Shown here one piece after another: positions 1 to 7,230 of a DNA stretch of 64,000 nucleotides (the stretch's first letter is position 1; every line of letters starts with the position of its first letter). Location of the stretch: NCBI GenBank assembly GCA_031394355.1, contig JANNSU010000054.1, positions 80,698 through 144,697 on the forward strand, in the 5' to 3' direction. The notes below the pieces were generated by a model that was given only the letters and a program-made list of their open reading frames with translations, had not been told where the DNA came from and did not search any database. The position numbers and the translations under genes are program-made. This stretch comes from JAEUMY01 sp031394355 (GTDB lineage Bacteria > Pseudomonadota > Gammaproteobacteria > Burkholderiales > Usitatibacteraceae).

Positions 1-140
1 TTCTTTGCCGTCTCGGCACCGCCGCCTTCGCTGACCTTTGATACCTTGACGCGCAGGTCATCGACGACGGCACGCATGGCGGCGACGTTTTCTGCAAAGG
101 CGGGGGAACGGGTGTCGATTTTGGATTTCAGGATCGGCAT
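1..140 (-). CDS. mccB: methylcrotonoyl-CoA carboxylase beta (carboxyltransferase) subunit, N-terminal fragment
   Basis: Only the first 46 codons are inside the window; the gene runs off the left edge. The start MPILKSKIDTRSPAF and the following stretch around VDDLRVKV and the EGGG turn resemble the N-terminus of the biotin-dependent carboxyltransferase subunit of 3-methylcrotonyl-CoA carboxylase, the leucine-degradation step that converts 3-methylcrotonyl-CoA to 3-methylglutaconyl-CoA. The isovaleryl-CoA dehydrogenase gene at 4286-5452, which supplies its substrate, lies upstream on the same strand. The catalytic core is not visible, so a propionyl-CoA or geranyl-CoA carboxylase beta subunit cannot be excluded. 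No strong ribosome binding site is visible before the ATG. Confidence 0.7.
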   Translation of the reverse strand, partial: MPILKSKIDTRSPAFAENVAAMRAVVDDLRVKVSKVSEGGGAETAK

Positions 141-197
141 GAATGTTTTTTCTTGGTCAGTTGATTGCCGCGAAGGAGGTCGTGCCTGCACTTAACG

Positions 198-590
198 TTA
201 TTGAGTTCTAGTCTTTGAAGTCTGTTTTCTTCGTACCAGCTGGGTACCCAGCAGTGCACCAAGCAAAACCAATACCAAATCGGCGACCGCTCCAACCCCC
301 GTCAGGAACACCAAGCCTTCGAAGTCCAACGAATCACCGACGCCAAGGCGACCGAAAAAATATCCGCCAGCGACCGTTATGAGGAGCGCCGGGATGATTG
401 CCAGCAGGCCCGATTCAAAGTGCTTTTCTGCAGCGAAAAACGACGCTGCCAAGCCGCCTCCAAAAGGCATCGCCCATTGCAAATGTTGCGCTCCTGGAAT
501 TCGCAGGCTGACCGAACACCAGTAGTACCCAATCAGAACCAGAAACATGATGGCTACCGCTATCAGCTGAGGCCGAACGATCGCTGGCAT
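198..590 (-). CDS. small hypothetical integral membrane protein
   Basis: The product is 130 residues and not recognised. The start MPAIVRPQ was chosen over an upstream in-frame ATG at 623 because GGAAGAA stands about five bases before it and the longer form would run into the preceding gene. Four hydrophobic segments are apparent (roughly residues 6-24, 37-52, 58-77 and 90-114), followed by a positively charged tail ending in KTRTQ, so it is probably an inner-membrane protein with a cytoplasmic C-terminus. It sits between an acyl-CoA dehydrogenase and mccB on the same strand and may simply be co-transcribed with them; nothing indicates a role in the pathway. Confidence 0.6.
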   Translation of the reverse strand: MPAIVRPQLIAVAIMFLVLIGYYWCSVSLRIPGAQHLQWAMPFGGGLAASFFAAEKHFESGLLAIIPALLITVAGGYFFGRLGVGDSLDFEGLVFLTGVGAVADLVLVLLGALLGTQLVRRKQTSKTRTQ

Positions 591-600
591 GCTTTCTTCC

Positions 601-1767
601 TTACTCCGCCAACTGCCGCGCAATCAACATGCGCTGGATCTCGCTGGTGCCCTCGTAAATCTGGGTGATGCGCGCATCGCGGTAGTAGCGTTCCACCGGG
701 TAGTCCTGCAGGTAGCCATAGCCTCCGTGGATCTGGATGGCTTTTGTGCACACCTCTTCAGCCAGCTCCGATGCATACAGCTTCGCTTGCGACGCTTCCG
801 AAAGGCAGGGAATGCCCTCTGTGCGCAGCCGTGCTGCGTGCAGGATGAGCAGGCGCGATGCGTTGATGCGCGTGTGCATGTCGGCCAGCATGTTGGCGAT
901 GGACTGGTGCTCCACCAGCTTCTTGCTGAACTGCGTGCGGTCCTTGGCGTAGGCCAGGGCGGCTTCGAACGCGGCGCGCGCGATGCCCAACGCCTGCGCT
1001 GCGATACCGACGCGGCCACCTTCCAGGTTCGAGAGCGCAATCGCAAGGCCCTTGCCGCGCGGGCCGAGCAGGTTTTCTTCGGGAATCGCGCAGTCTTCAA
1101 GGATGATGGCGCAGGTGTCGGAGGCGCGGATGCCGAGCTTCTTCTCTGGGGGCTGCACGTTGAAGCCGGGCGTGTCAGTGGGCACGATGAAGGCGGAGAG
1201 ACCTTTCTTGCCCAGGTCCGGATCGGTCACGGCGAACACGATGGCCATGGCCGCGCGTTTGCCGTTGGTGATGAACTGCTTGGAACCATTCAGCACCCAC
1301 TGCTTTTTCCCATCCACGTCCTTCAGAACAGCGCGGGTCTTCAGGTTATTGGCTTCTGAGCCGGCCTGCGGTTCGGTGAGGCAGAAGCAGCCGATCTTCT
1401 TGCCCGCCGCAAGATCAGGCAGCCAGAACTTCTTCTGTTCGTCCGTGCCCCACGTCAGGATAGGACCGCAGCCCACCGAGTTATGCACGGACATCAATGT
1501 CGACGTCGAGGCATCGCCCGCGGCAATCTCTTCAATCGCCAGCGCATAGGCGGTGTAGTCGGAATACGTGCCACCCCATTCCTCAGGCACCACCATACCG
1601 AGCAAACCCAGCTCGCCCATCTGGGCGACTGCACTGTCAGCGATCCAGCAATCCGCTTCCCAGCGCGCGGCGTTGGGCGCCAGCTCGTTCTGGGCGAACT
1701 CACGTGCCATATCGCGAATCATGCGCTGTTCGTCAGTGAGGAAATCGTGCGTGGCCTTCATGAGCAT
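601..1767 (-). CDS. acyl-CoA dehydrogenase (short/branched-chain type)
   Basis: FAD-dependent acyl-CoA dehydrogenase of 388 residues, the normal family length. The N-terminal helical domain begins FLTDEQRMIRDMAREFA. The middle domain has the flavin/substrate motif CFCLTEPQAGSEA and WVLNGSKQFITNG. The C-terminus holds IHGGYGYLQDYPVERYYRDAR and the catalytic glutamate in YEGTSEIQR. It introduces the alpha-beta double bond into acyl-CoA and passes electrons to ETF. Neighbouring thiolase, SDRs and isovaleryl-CoA dehydrogenase suggest 2-methylbutyryl- or isobutyryl-CoA as substrate, but butyryl-CoA is possible. The start could be the ATG at 1767 or at 1761; 1767 has better spacing from GAAAG. It follows the SDR at 1784-2479 by 16 bases. 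Confidence 0.92.
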   Translation of the reverse strand: MLMKATHDFLTDEQRMIRDMAREFAQNELAPNAARWEADCWIADSAVAQMGELGLLGMVVPEEWGGTYSDYTAYALAIEEIAAGDASTSTLMSVHNSVGCGPILTWGTDEQKKFWLPDLAAGKKIGCFCLTEPQAGSEANNLKTRAVLKDVDGKKQWVLNGSKQFITNGKRAAMAIVFAVTDPDLGKKGLSAFIVPTDTPGFNVQPPEKKLGIRASDTCAIILEDCAIPEENLLGPRGKGLAIALSNLEGGRVGIAAQALGIARAAFEAALAYAKDRTQFSKKLVEHQSIANMLADMHTRINASRLLILHAARLRTEGIPCLSEASQAKLYASELAEEVCTKAIQIHGGYGYLQDYPVERYYRDARITQIYEGTSEIQRMLIARQLAE

Positions 1768-1783
1768 GGATGACTTTCGTGAA

Positions 1784-2479
1784 CTACCACGCCAGCTTGT
1801 GGCCGGCGTAGTCGAAGAAAGAACCGTTCTGTTTGGGTGTTGCCTTGGCGATGACTTTGCGAATTCCGGTGACGCTGGTGGCGACATCGATGTCCGCGTC
1901 CTTGCCACCCATGTCAGTACGCACCCAGCCGGGGTGCAAGGTGAGCACTGTAAGACCTTGCGGGCCGAACTCCAATGCTGCGGCCTTTGCCACCGCGTTG
2001 ACTGCGGCTTTGCTGGCGCGATAAACAACGCTGCCGCCGTTGGTCATGAGCCCCATTGAACCCATGCGACTGGAAATGAAGATCAGCTTGCCATTGCGTT
2101 TCGCTACCTTTGCCGCAGCGACAGCGGACACGCGTAACGGGCCCAGTACGTTGGCGTGCATGACGTGGTCGAAATCACTTTGGCTCTGGGCATCACCAAT
2201 CTTCGAACGTTTGCCGCTGACACCAGCGTTGTAGATGACGATGTCTGCCTTGGCGGCCGCACGGCCAACCGGCGCGGTGGGGGATTTCACCGTGTCAAAC
2301 AGCATCACGCTAGCGCCCAGCGCTTCGAGCTTTTTCATGTCTGCCTTGCGACGTACCGTTGCTGACACGACACATCCGGCCGCCCGGTACTGGCGCACCA
2401 TCTCAAAGCCGATGCCACGGGATGCGCCGATGATCAGGACAGACATTGGAACGATAGTGCCGGTTTGCTTCTTGGCCAT
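1784..2479 (-). CDS. short-chain dehydrogenase/reductase
   Basis: Classical SDR of 231 residues. The Rossmann motif GASRGIG lies near residue 18 with the NNAG-equivalent YNAGVSG near residue 84. The catalytic Ser is in ISSRMGSMG and the Tyr-Lys pair in VVYRASKAAVN. It is closest in style to the C-factor/YciK-like group of small SDRs. Substrate is unknown; position between a thiolase/lipoprotein group and an acyl-CoA dehydrogenase suggests oxidation of a hydroxyacyl intermediate or a general carbonyl reductase. The ATG at 2479 is preceded by GAGAAA. A later Met (MSVLIIG, 2446) would start closer to the Rossmann strand but lacks a ribosome binding site. Confidence 0.85.
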   Translation of the reverse strand: MAKKQTGTIVPMSVLIIGASRGIGFEMVRQYRAAGCVVSATVRRKADMKKLEALGASVMLFDTVKSPTAPVGRAAAKADIVIYNAGVSGKRSKIGDAQSQSDFDHVMHANVLGPLRVSAVAAAKVAKRNGKLIFISSRMGSMGLMTNGGSVVYRASKAAVNAVAKAAALEFGPQGLTVLTLHPGWVRTDMGGKDADIDVATSVTGIRKVIAKATPKQNGSFFDYAGHKLAW

Positions 2480-2508
2480 GTTTTTCTCGCAGTAGTGGGA
2501 GACGCGTG

Positions 2509-2763
2509 TTACTTCGTTTGCTCGTCGATCTTTTTCTTCGTCTCTTCAGCCTGCTTGTTGGCCTGGTCCACGAGTTCCTTGGCCTTGTCGTGGGCCTGCA
2601 ATGTGTTGCCGTAGACAGGATTCTCTCGGCTGGCCTTGGTGGCGGCGTCTTTCTCAGCCTTTACCTGCTCAGACGTTTTGACAGGGGCTTCCTTATTGCC
2701 GCAGGCAGCCATTGTTGTCAGCGCTGCGGACAGTGCGAATATTCGCAGTGCTTTACTTGGCAT
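2509..2763 (-). CDS. small lipoprotein, charged coiled-coil
   Basis: An 84-residue predicted lipoprotein: a short basic start (MPSKALRIF), hydrophobic stretch and lipobox TMAAC followed by GNKE, then a highly charged Lys/Glu-rich helix ending KKKIDEQTK. It starts inside the end of the upstream lipoprotein gene (11-base overlap, 2753-2763), so the two are translationally coupled. The two resemble each other in architecture (lipobox then EQ-K-AE repeats), suggesting an old duplication. The iterated palindrome at 2734-2747 is part of its signal peptide, encoding RIFA. Function unknown; probably anchored in the outer membrane. Confidence 0.75.
   Translation of the reverse strand: MPSKALRIFALSAALTTMAACGNKEAPVKTSEQVKAEKDAATKASRENPVYGNTLQAHDKAKELVDQANKQAEETKKKIDEQTK
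2734..2747. repeat. iterated palindrome TGCGAATATTCGCA
   Basis: Perfect 14-base palindrome inside the signal peptide of the lipoprotein gene at 2509-2763, read as RIFA. One of 20 copies of the 12-base core in the window. Confidence 0.95.
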
Positions 2764-3028
2764 TCTTTGCCGCCTCTTCCTGCTTCCGCTCGTATTCATC
2801 ACTCAGGCGCTTGCGCTCCGCTTCTGCCTTGGCGGCAGCCCGCTCCTGGGTGCCCTGCGCCTTGCCGAACACTTTGTCCGGGTTCTGCATGGCGCGCTCG
2901 GTGCGTTTCTCCTCAAAGGCCTCACGTTCGGCCCGCAGTTGCTCGGGTGTCTTGGCTGGTTCTTTCTTGCTGCAACCTGCCAGGCAGGCCGCAGCAAGCA
3001 GGCACACTGCTGCGGCCCGGAGGTTCAC
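2753..3028 (-). CDS. small lipoprotein, charged coiled-coil
   Basis: A 91-residue predicted lipoprotein. The signal sequence ends in the lipobox CLAGC followed by SKKEPAKTPEQLRAE. The remainder is a long charged helix rich in Arg, Glu, Lys and Gln. The GTG start overlaps the thiolase stop as GTGA (3025-3028), and its own end overlaps the next lipoprotein gene, so thiolase and both lipoproteins form one coupled unit. No enzymatic motif is visible. Placement of two lipoproteins inside a fatty-acid catabolic operon is unexpected; the link may be transcriptional only. Confidence 0.75.
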   Translation of the reverse strand: MNLRAAAVCLLAAACLAGCSKKEPAKTPEQLRAEREAFEEKRTERAMQNPDKVFGKAQGTQERAAAKAEAERKRLSDEYERKQEEAAKNAK

Positions 3029-4203
3029 AGCATTTCCACCGCAAGCGCCGTCGCCTCGCCACCACCAATGCAGAGCGATGCAATGCCGCGCTTGCCGCCG
3101 CGCGCCTTCAGGGCATGCAGCAGCGTGACGATGAGACGCGCGCCCGATGCGCCGATGGGATGACCCATCGCGCAGGCTCCGCCATTCACATTGACCTTTT
3201 CATGCGGCAAGCCCAGGTCCTTCATCGCTGCCATGGTCACGACGGCGAATGCCTCGTTGATTTCGTAAAGATCTACATTGTCCGGACCCCAGCCCAGCTT
3301 CTTTTGCAGCTTGTCGATGGCGCCTACCGGTGCGGTCGTGAACCACTCCGGCTCATGCGCGTTGGATGCATAGCCTGCGATGCGGGCGATTGGCTTGATG
3401 CCTTTAGCAGTGGCTTCGCTTTCCTTCATCAGCACCAGCATGGCAGCGCCATCGGAGATGGAGGAGGAAGACGCAGCCGTCACCGTGCCATCCTTGTTGA
3501 ACGCGGGTTTGAGCGCGGGAATCTTGTCCGGCTTGCATAGGCCGGGCGGCTCATCGGTATCCAGCACGACATCGCCCGCCTTGCCCTTCACCGTCACGCC
3601 GGCAATCTCGGCCTTGAAGGCACCGCTGGCGACAGCGCCTTGCGCGCGCTTCACTGACTCGGCGGCGAACTTGTCCTGATCTTCGCGCGTGAACCCGTAC
3701 TTGGCCGCAGTTGCGTCGGCAAAGATACCCATGGACTTGCCGTCGTAAGCATTTTCCAGTCCATCGAATGCCATGTGATCCAGTGCCTTGATGTGGCCGT
3801 AGCGATAGCCCTGGCGTGCCTTGGGCAACAGATGCGGCGCGTTGGACATGGATTCCATGCCGCCCGCGATGGTCGGCCCGGCTGAGCCTGCGAGGATCTG
3901 ATCGGCGGCCATCATCACGGCTTTCATGCCGGAGCCGCACACCTTGTTGATGGTGGTGCAAGTCGTGGACTTGAGCAGGTCTGCACCGAGCACGGCTTGA
4001 CGCGCAGGCGCCTGGCCCAATGCAGCCGGGAGCACACAGCCGATGATGGCTTCGGAAATGTCTTCCGCCTTCAGGCCGGATTCGGCGACTGCTGCCTTGA
4101 TGGCGATGGAGGCCAGTTGCGGCGAGGACAAGCCGACCAGCTGCCCATTCATGGCACCGATGGGGGTACGTTTTGCTGCGACGATGACGACTGCGTCAGA
4201 CAT
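3025..4203 (-). CDS. acetyl-CoA C-acetyltransferase (thiolase II)
   Basis: Thiolase of 392 residues, normal length. The acyl-accepting Cys89 lies in INKVCGSGMKA, His348 in GHPIGASGAR and the second catalytic Cys378 in ASLCIGGGEA. It cleaves or condenses acetoacetyl-CoA and related 3-ketoacyl-CoA. The DNA context (isovaleryl-CoA dehydrogenase, SDR of hydroxy-methylbutyryl-CoA type, other acyl-CoA dehydrogenase) fits the final thiolysis of branched-chain amino acid breakdown; a PHB-type PhaA role is also possible since the sequence alone does not separate AtoB, PhaA and 2-methylacetoacetyl-CoA thiolases. Its stop overlaps the GTG of the downstream lipoprotein gene. Confidence 0.93.
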   Translation of the reverse strand: MSDAVVIVAAKRTPIGAMNGQLVGLSSPQLASIAIKAAVAESGLKAEDISEAIIGCVLPAALGQAPARQAVLGADLLKSTTCTTINKVCGSGMKAVMMAADQILAGSAGPTIAGGMESMSNAPHLLPKARQGYRYGHIKALDHMAFDGLENAYDGKSMGIFADATAAKYGFTREDQDKFAAESVKRAQGAVASGAFKAEIAGVTVKGKAGDVVLDTDEPPGLCKPDKIPALKPAFNKDGTVTAASSSSISDGAAMLVLMKESEATAKGIKPIARIAGYASNAHEPEWFTTAPVGAIDKLQKKLGWGPDNVDLYEINEAFAVVTMAAMKDLGLPHEKVNVNGGACAMGHPIGASGARLIVTLLHALKARGGKRGIASLCIGGGEATALAVEML

Positions 4204-4266
4204 GTTGTTCTCCGGGGGTCAGGAATACAGGAAAGTCACAAAAGCGGGCAAACATCAAAGCGGCAT

Positions 4267-4280
4267 TGCGAATATTCGCA
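4267..4280. repeat. iterated palindrome TGCGAATATTCGCA
   Basis: Perfect copy in the 82-base gap between the isovaleryl-CoA dehydrogenase and thiolase genes, just beyond the dehydrogenase stop. No T tract follows, so it is unlikely to be a simple terminator. Confidence 0.95.
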
Positions 4281-4285
4281 TCAAG

Positions 4286-5452
4286 TCAGGCCGATTCCTC
4301 AAACAATTCGCGCCCGATCAGCATGCGCCGAATCTCGTTTGTGCCCGCGCCGATGTCATAAAGCTTGGCATCGCGCAGCAGGCGGCCGGTCGGGTATTCA
4401 TTGATGTAGCCGTTGCCGCCCAGACACTGGATGGCTTCCAACGCCACCTTCACAGCGGATTCGGAGGCATAGAGAATGCAGGCTGACGCATCTTTGCGAG
4501 CAGCGCGGCCGCGACCCATGTCCAGCATCTGCGCCACGCGGTAACTGTAGGCGCGCGACGATTGCAGCGCGACATACATGTCGGCGATTTTGCCTTGCAT
4601 GAGCTCAAAGGTGCCGATGGCCTGGCCGAACTGCTTCCTCTCATGCACGTAAGGCAAGACGAAATCCATGGCCGATTGCATGATGCCGATGGGGCCGCCA
4701 GAAAGCACGGTGCGCTCGGTGTCCAGCCCCTTCATCAGCACGCGCGTACCGAGGTTGACCTCGCCCAACACGTTCTCTTCGGGAATCTCGCAGTCCTCGA
4801 ACACCAGCTCGCACGTGTCGGAGCCGCGCATGCCCAGCTTGTCCAGCTTCTGCGCGGTACTGAATCCCGCAAAACCCTTTTCAACGATGAAGGCTGTCAT
4901 TGCCTTCGATCCCATTTCCTTCGGTGCGGTGCGCATGTAGACGATCAGCACGTCCGCGTGCGGCCCGTTGGTGATCCACATCTTGTTGCCGTTGGCGATC
5001 CAGCGATCACTCTTCTTCTCCGCGCGGCAGGCCATGGAGCCCACCACGTCGGAACCAGCGCCCGGCTCGCTCATGGCGAGTGCGCCGACAAATTCACCGG
5101 AGCAGAGCTTGGGCAGATATTTCCTGCGTTGCGCGTCGTTGCCGTTGAGGTACAGATTGTTTACGCACAGGTTGGAGTGCGCGCCATATGCCAGTCCCAC
5201 CGAAGCAGAGCCGCGCGAGACTTCCTCCATCGCGATGGTGTGGGCAAGATAGCCCATGCCCGTGCCGCCGAATTCCTCGGGCACCGTGATGCCGAGGAGG
5301 CCCAGGTCGCCCAGCTTCTTCCACATGTCCATGGGGAAGGCGTTGTCATGGTCGATCTGCGCGGCGCGGGGTGCCAGCTCATCGTCACAGAGTCGGCGGA
5401 CGCTGTCGCGGAGCGCATCGGTGTCGTCCGAAATATGGGTGTCGAAAATCAT
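4286..5452 (-). CDS. ivd: isovaleryl-CoA dehydrogenase
   Basis: FAD-dependent acyl-CoA dehydrogenase of 388 residues that oxidises isovaleryl-CoA to 3-methylcrotonyl-CoA in leucine breakdown. Motifs: VGLAYGAHSNLCVNN in the N-terminal helical domain, ALAMSEPGAGSD for flavin contact, KMWITNG, and the C-terminal IQCLGGNGYINEYP. The catalytic base is displaced as in the isovaleryl subgroup: Glu246 in GLDTER, while the usual C-terminal Glu position reads IGAGTNEIRR (Ala instead of Glu). That is the family signature and not a defect. mccB lies downstream on the same strand, giving two consecutive steps of the pathway within the window. Confidence 0.93.
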   Translation of the reverse strand: MIFDTHISDDTDALRDSVRRLCDDELAPRAAQIDHDNAFPMDMWKKLGDLGLLGITVPEEFGGTGMGYLAHTIAMEEVSRGSASVGLAYGAHSNLCVNNLYLNGNDAQRRKYLPKLCSGEFVGALAMSEPGAGSDVVGSMACRAEKKSDRWIANGNKMWITNGPHADVLIVYMRTAPKEMGSKAMTAFIVEKGFAGFSTAQKLDKLGMRGSDTCELVFEDCEIPEENVLGEVNLGTRVLMKGLDTERTVLSGGPIGIMQSAMDFVLPYVHERKQFGQAIGTFELMQGKIADMYVALQSSRAYSYRVAQMLDMGRGRAARKDASACILYASESAVKVALEAIQCLGGNGYINEYPTGRLLRDAKLYDIGAGTNEIRRMLIGRELFEESA

Positions 5453-5592
5453 GTTGCTCCTCGCGAAACGGTGTTTTGGCTGGCTTCAATCAGCTTGTGG
5501 CTGAGTGCCCTGGTGACCGCTGGTGATCGGCCGCCAAGGGTTGAGCAGTCTTTGCGGCGAATTATCCTCTGGTTCTCCGGCCTTTGCAGTAT

Positions 5593-5606
5593 TGCGAATA
5601 TTCGCA
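5593..5606. repeat. iterated palindrome TGCGAATATTCGCA
   Basis: Perfect copy in the 210-base gap between the SDR at 5663-6430 and the isovaleryl-CoA dehydrogenase gene, in the likely leader of the latter. It is immediately next to the REP-like hairpin at 5614-5648. Confidence 0.95.
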
Positions 5607-5613
5607 TGCAAGG

Positions 5614-5648
5614 ACGCTGGATCCCGACTTTCGTCGGGATGATGGACC
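5614..5648. repeat. REP-like hairpin element (CTGGATCCCG...CGGGATGA)
   Basis: Imperfect hairpin with arms ATCCCGAC and GTCGGGAT around a TTTC loop. The same core occurs at 30607-30633 with compensating arm changes (CCCGGC/GCCGGG). This matches the widespread class of short intergenic GGATCCC...GGGATGA repeats in proteobacteria. Confidence 0.75.
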
Positions 5649-5662
5649 ACTTCGTCTCGCCG

Positions 5663-6430
5663 TCACTTCGCTCCCATGCGAATGGCGCCATCGAGCCGGA
5701 TGATTTCCCCATTGAGTACTTCGTTCTCCACGATGTGCTTCACCAGCGAGGCATATTCCTCAGGCTTGCCCAGTCGCGAAGGGAAGGGAATCTGCTGCCC
5801 GAGAGAGGTGCGGATATCCTCGCTCATGCCCTGCAGCATGGGCGTATCGAAGATGCCTGGTGCGATGGTCATGACGCGAACGCCGAACTTGGCGAGTTCA
5901 CGTGCGATGGGCAGCGTCATGCCATTGACGCCCGCCTTGGATGCCGCATAGGCCGCCTGGCCGATCTGGCCTTCGAATGCCGCGATCGATGCGGTATTGA
6001 TGATGACGCCGCGCTCACCAGAGGGCAGGGCAGGGGCAGTGGACATGGCGTGAGCCGAAAGGCGGATCACGTTGAACGTGCCGATGAGGTTGACCTCCAC
6101 CACGCGGCGGAAATTGGCGATGTTTGCCGGTCCGGCCTTGCCCACGACCCGTTCGCCCGTGGCCACCCCGGCGCAGTTGACCGCACCGTGGATGCCGCCG
6201 AATCCCTTCACGCAGGCATCCACCGCAGCCTGGACTTGAACTTCGTCCGTGACATTGCACTCTACGTAGCGGGCGACGGACCCAAGTTCAGCAACAAGTC
6301 TTTCGCCCTGTTCGCGGTTGATGTCGGCGATGATGACCTTGCCGCCATTCGCCGCAAACATCCGCGCCGTTGCTGCGCCGAGGCCGGATCCGCCACCGGC
6401 TATCAAAAATACTTGATCCTTGATCTGCAT
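5663..6430 (-). CDS. 3-hydroxyacyl-CoA dehydrogenase, SDR type (HSD10/FabG-like)
   Basis: SDR of 255 residues. Cofactor motif GGGSGLGAAT near residue 12 with Asp at the end of strand two (IIADINRE), indicating NAD preference; NCAGVATGER; catalytic Ser in NTASIAAFEG and YAASKAGVNG. The block PGIFDTPML and the C-terminal GEIIRLDGAIRMGAK are characteristic of type II 3-hydroxyacyl-CoA/3-hydroxy-2-methylbutyryl-CoA dehydrogenases, which oxidise hydroxyacyl-CoA in isoleucine and fatty-acid breakdown. It heads the minus-strand catabolic group and is 210 bases upstream of the isovaleryl-CoA dehydrogenase gene. Confidence 0.9.
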   Translation of the reverse strand: MQIKDQVFLIAGGGSGLGAATARMFAANGGKVIIADINREQGERLVAELGSVARYVECNVTDEVQVQAAVDACVKGFGGIHGAVNCAGVATGERVVGKAGPANIANFRRVVEVNLIGTFNVIRLSAHAMSTAPALPSGERGVIINTASIAAFEGQIGQAAYAASKAGVNGMTLPIARELAKFGVRVMTIAPGIFDTPMLQGMSEDIRTSLGQQIPFPSRLGKPEEYASLVKHIVENEVLNGEIIRLDGAIRMGAK

Positions 6431-6502
6431 GAGACACCCTGAAAAGTCGTGAAGGCGCGATTATAGTGGTCTCAAACCCCGACTGACCCTTGGAGCGACA
6501 AC

Positions 6503-6937
6503 ATGAAGAGAATACTTTCCGTACTGCTCGCAGCCAGCTCACTGGCCGCATGCGCCAATCAACCGAGCGGTATCCAGACCCCGGCATTTGATTCCGCTTC
6601 GCTGGTTGGTTCGGCGTGGGCTGACCCCGCGGGTAGCGGGGGCAATCAGCCCCGCCTTCAGTTCATTACCTCTGTATCGGTCAACGGGACGGGTGGCTGC
6701 AATACATTCTCGGGGAAGGTGGAGCTCTCTGGCAGCCGCATTCTGCTTGGCCCGCTGGTTTCTTCCAAGCGCATGTGCATCGGTCCGCCGCAGCATGTGG
6801 AAGACGTCTTCTTCCGGGCGCTGGACAATGCACGCAGCGTCCGCATCGACGACGGGCAACTCGTGCTGGCCGACGGAACGGGCAAGGAACTGATCCGGCT
6901 GAATCGTGCGTCCAATGCGGCATCCGCCCGGCCATGA
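6503..6937 (+). CDS. META/HslJ-domain lipoprotein
   Basis: A 144-residue predicted lipoprotein: signal peptide MKRILSVLLAASSLA with lipobox LAACANQ. A META domain follows, recognisable by GSAW at the start, FITSVSVNGTGGCNTFSG (the GCN-F-G signature) and a later Met-Cys in SSKRMCIGP. HslJ/META proteins are envelope lipoproteins of unclear biochemistry, linked in enterobacteria to novobiocin resistance and heat shock. It is divergent from the SDR at 5663-6430, with 72 bases between. Its TGA overlaps the ATG of the next gene (ATGA), so they are coupled. Confidence 0.85.
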   Translation: MKRILSVLLAASSLAACANQPSGIQTPAFDSASLVGSAWADPAGSGGNQPRLQFITSVSVNGTGGCNTFSGKVELSGSRILLGPLVSSKRMCIGPPQHVEDVFFRALDNARSVRIDDGQLVLADGTGKELIRLNRASNAASARP

Positions 6938-7125
6938 GTGTTGTACCGCTAGAGCCAGGGGATCGTGTGCGGCACCTTAAGACCGGTGGAACGTACGCCG
7001 TGCTGATGCATGCACTGCTTGAAGCGACCCGGGAGCCCGCCGTGGTCTATCGGTCCGATGAGACAGGCCAGGTCTGGGTGCGCATTGCCGCGGAAATGCA
7101 TGACGGCCGCTTTGTGAAAATTTGA
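6934..7125 (+). CDS. DUF1653 family small protein
   Basis: A 63-residue protein with the DUF1653 pattern: PGDRVRHLKTGGTYAVL, then an acidic/hydrophobic strand ending VVYRSDETGQVWVR and FVKI. The family is a small beta-barrel-like cytoplasmic protein of unknown function. It starts within the stop codon of the META lipoprotein (6934-6937), so it depends on that gene for translation. The frame continues further upstream inside the META gene, but only this ATG begins at the domain boundary. Confidence 0.8.
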   Translation: MSVVPLEPGDRVRHLKTGGTYAVLMHALLEATREPAVVYRSDETGQVWVRIAAEMHDGRFVKI

Positions 7126-7230
7126 CGGCGCGACTCGGCTGCGGACAACCTCTGCGCGTTAGGCAAAGATGATTCTTCGGCACCCGCCTCTATTTGACAG
7201 GTGTTCACCAAGTCTCCTGACTTCATATTG

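Noticed and set aside
589..1359. Long plus-strand ORF opposite the acyl-CoA dehydrogenase
   Set aside because: It is the high-GC shadow of a gene with all family motifs on the other strand; the same applies to the long frames at 4562-6442, 9327-10316 and 20286-21452.
4286..5452. Loss of the catalytic Glu in the isovaleryl-CoA dehydrogenase
   Set aside because: In this subfamily the base is at the GLDTER position, so Ala at the C-terminal site is normal.
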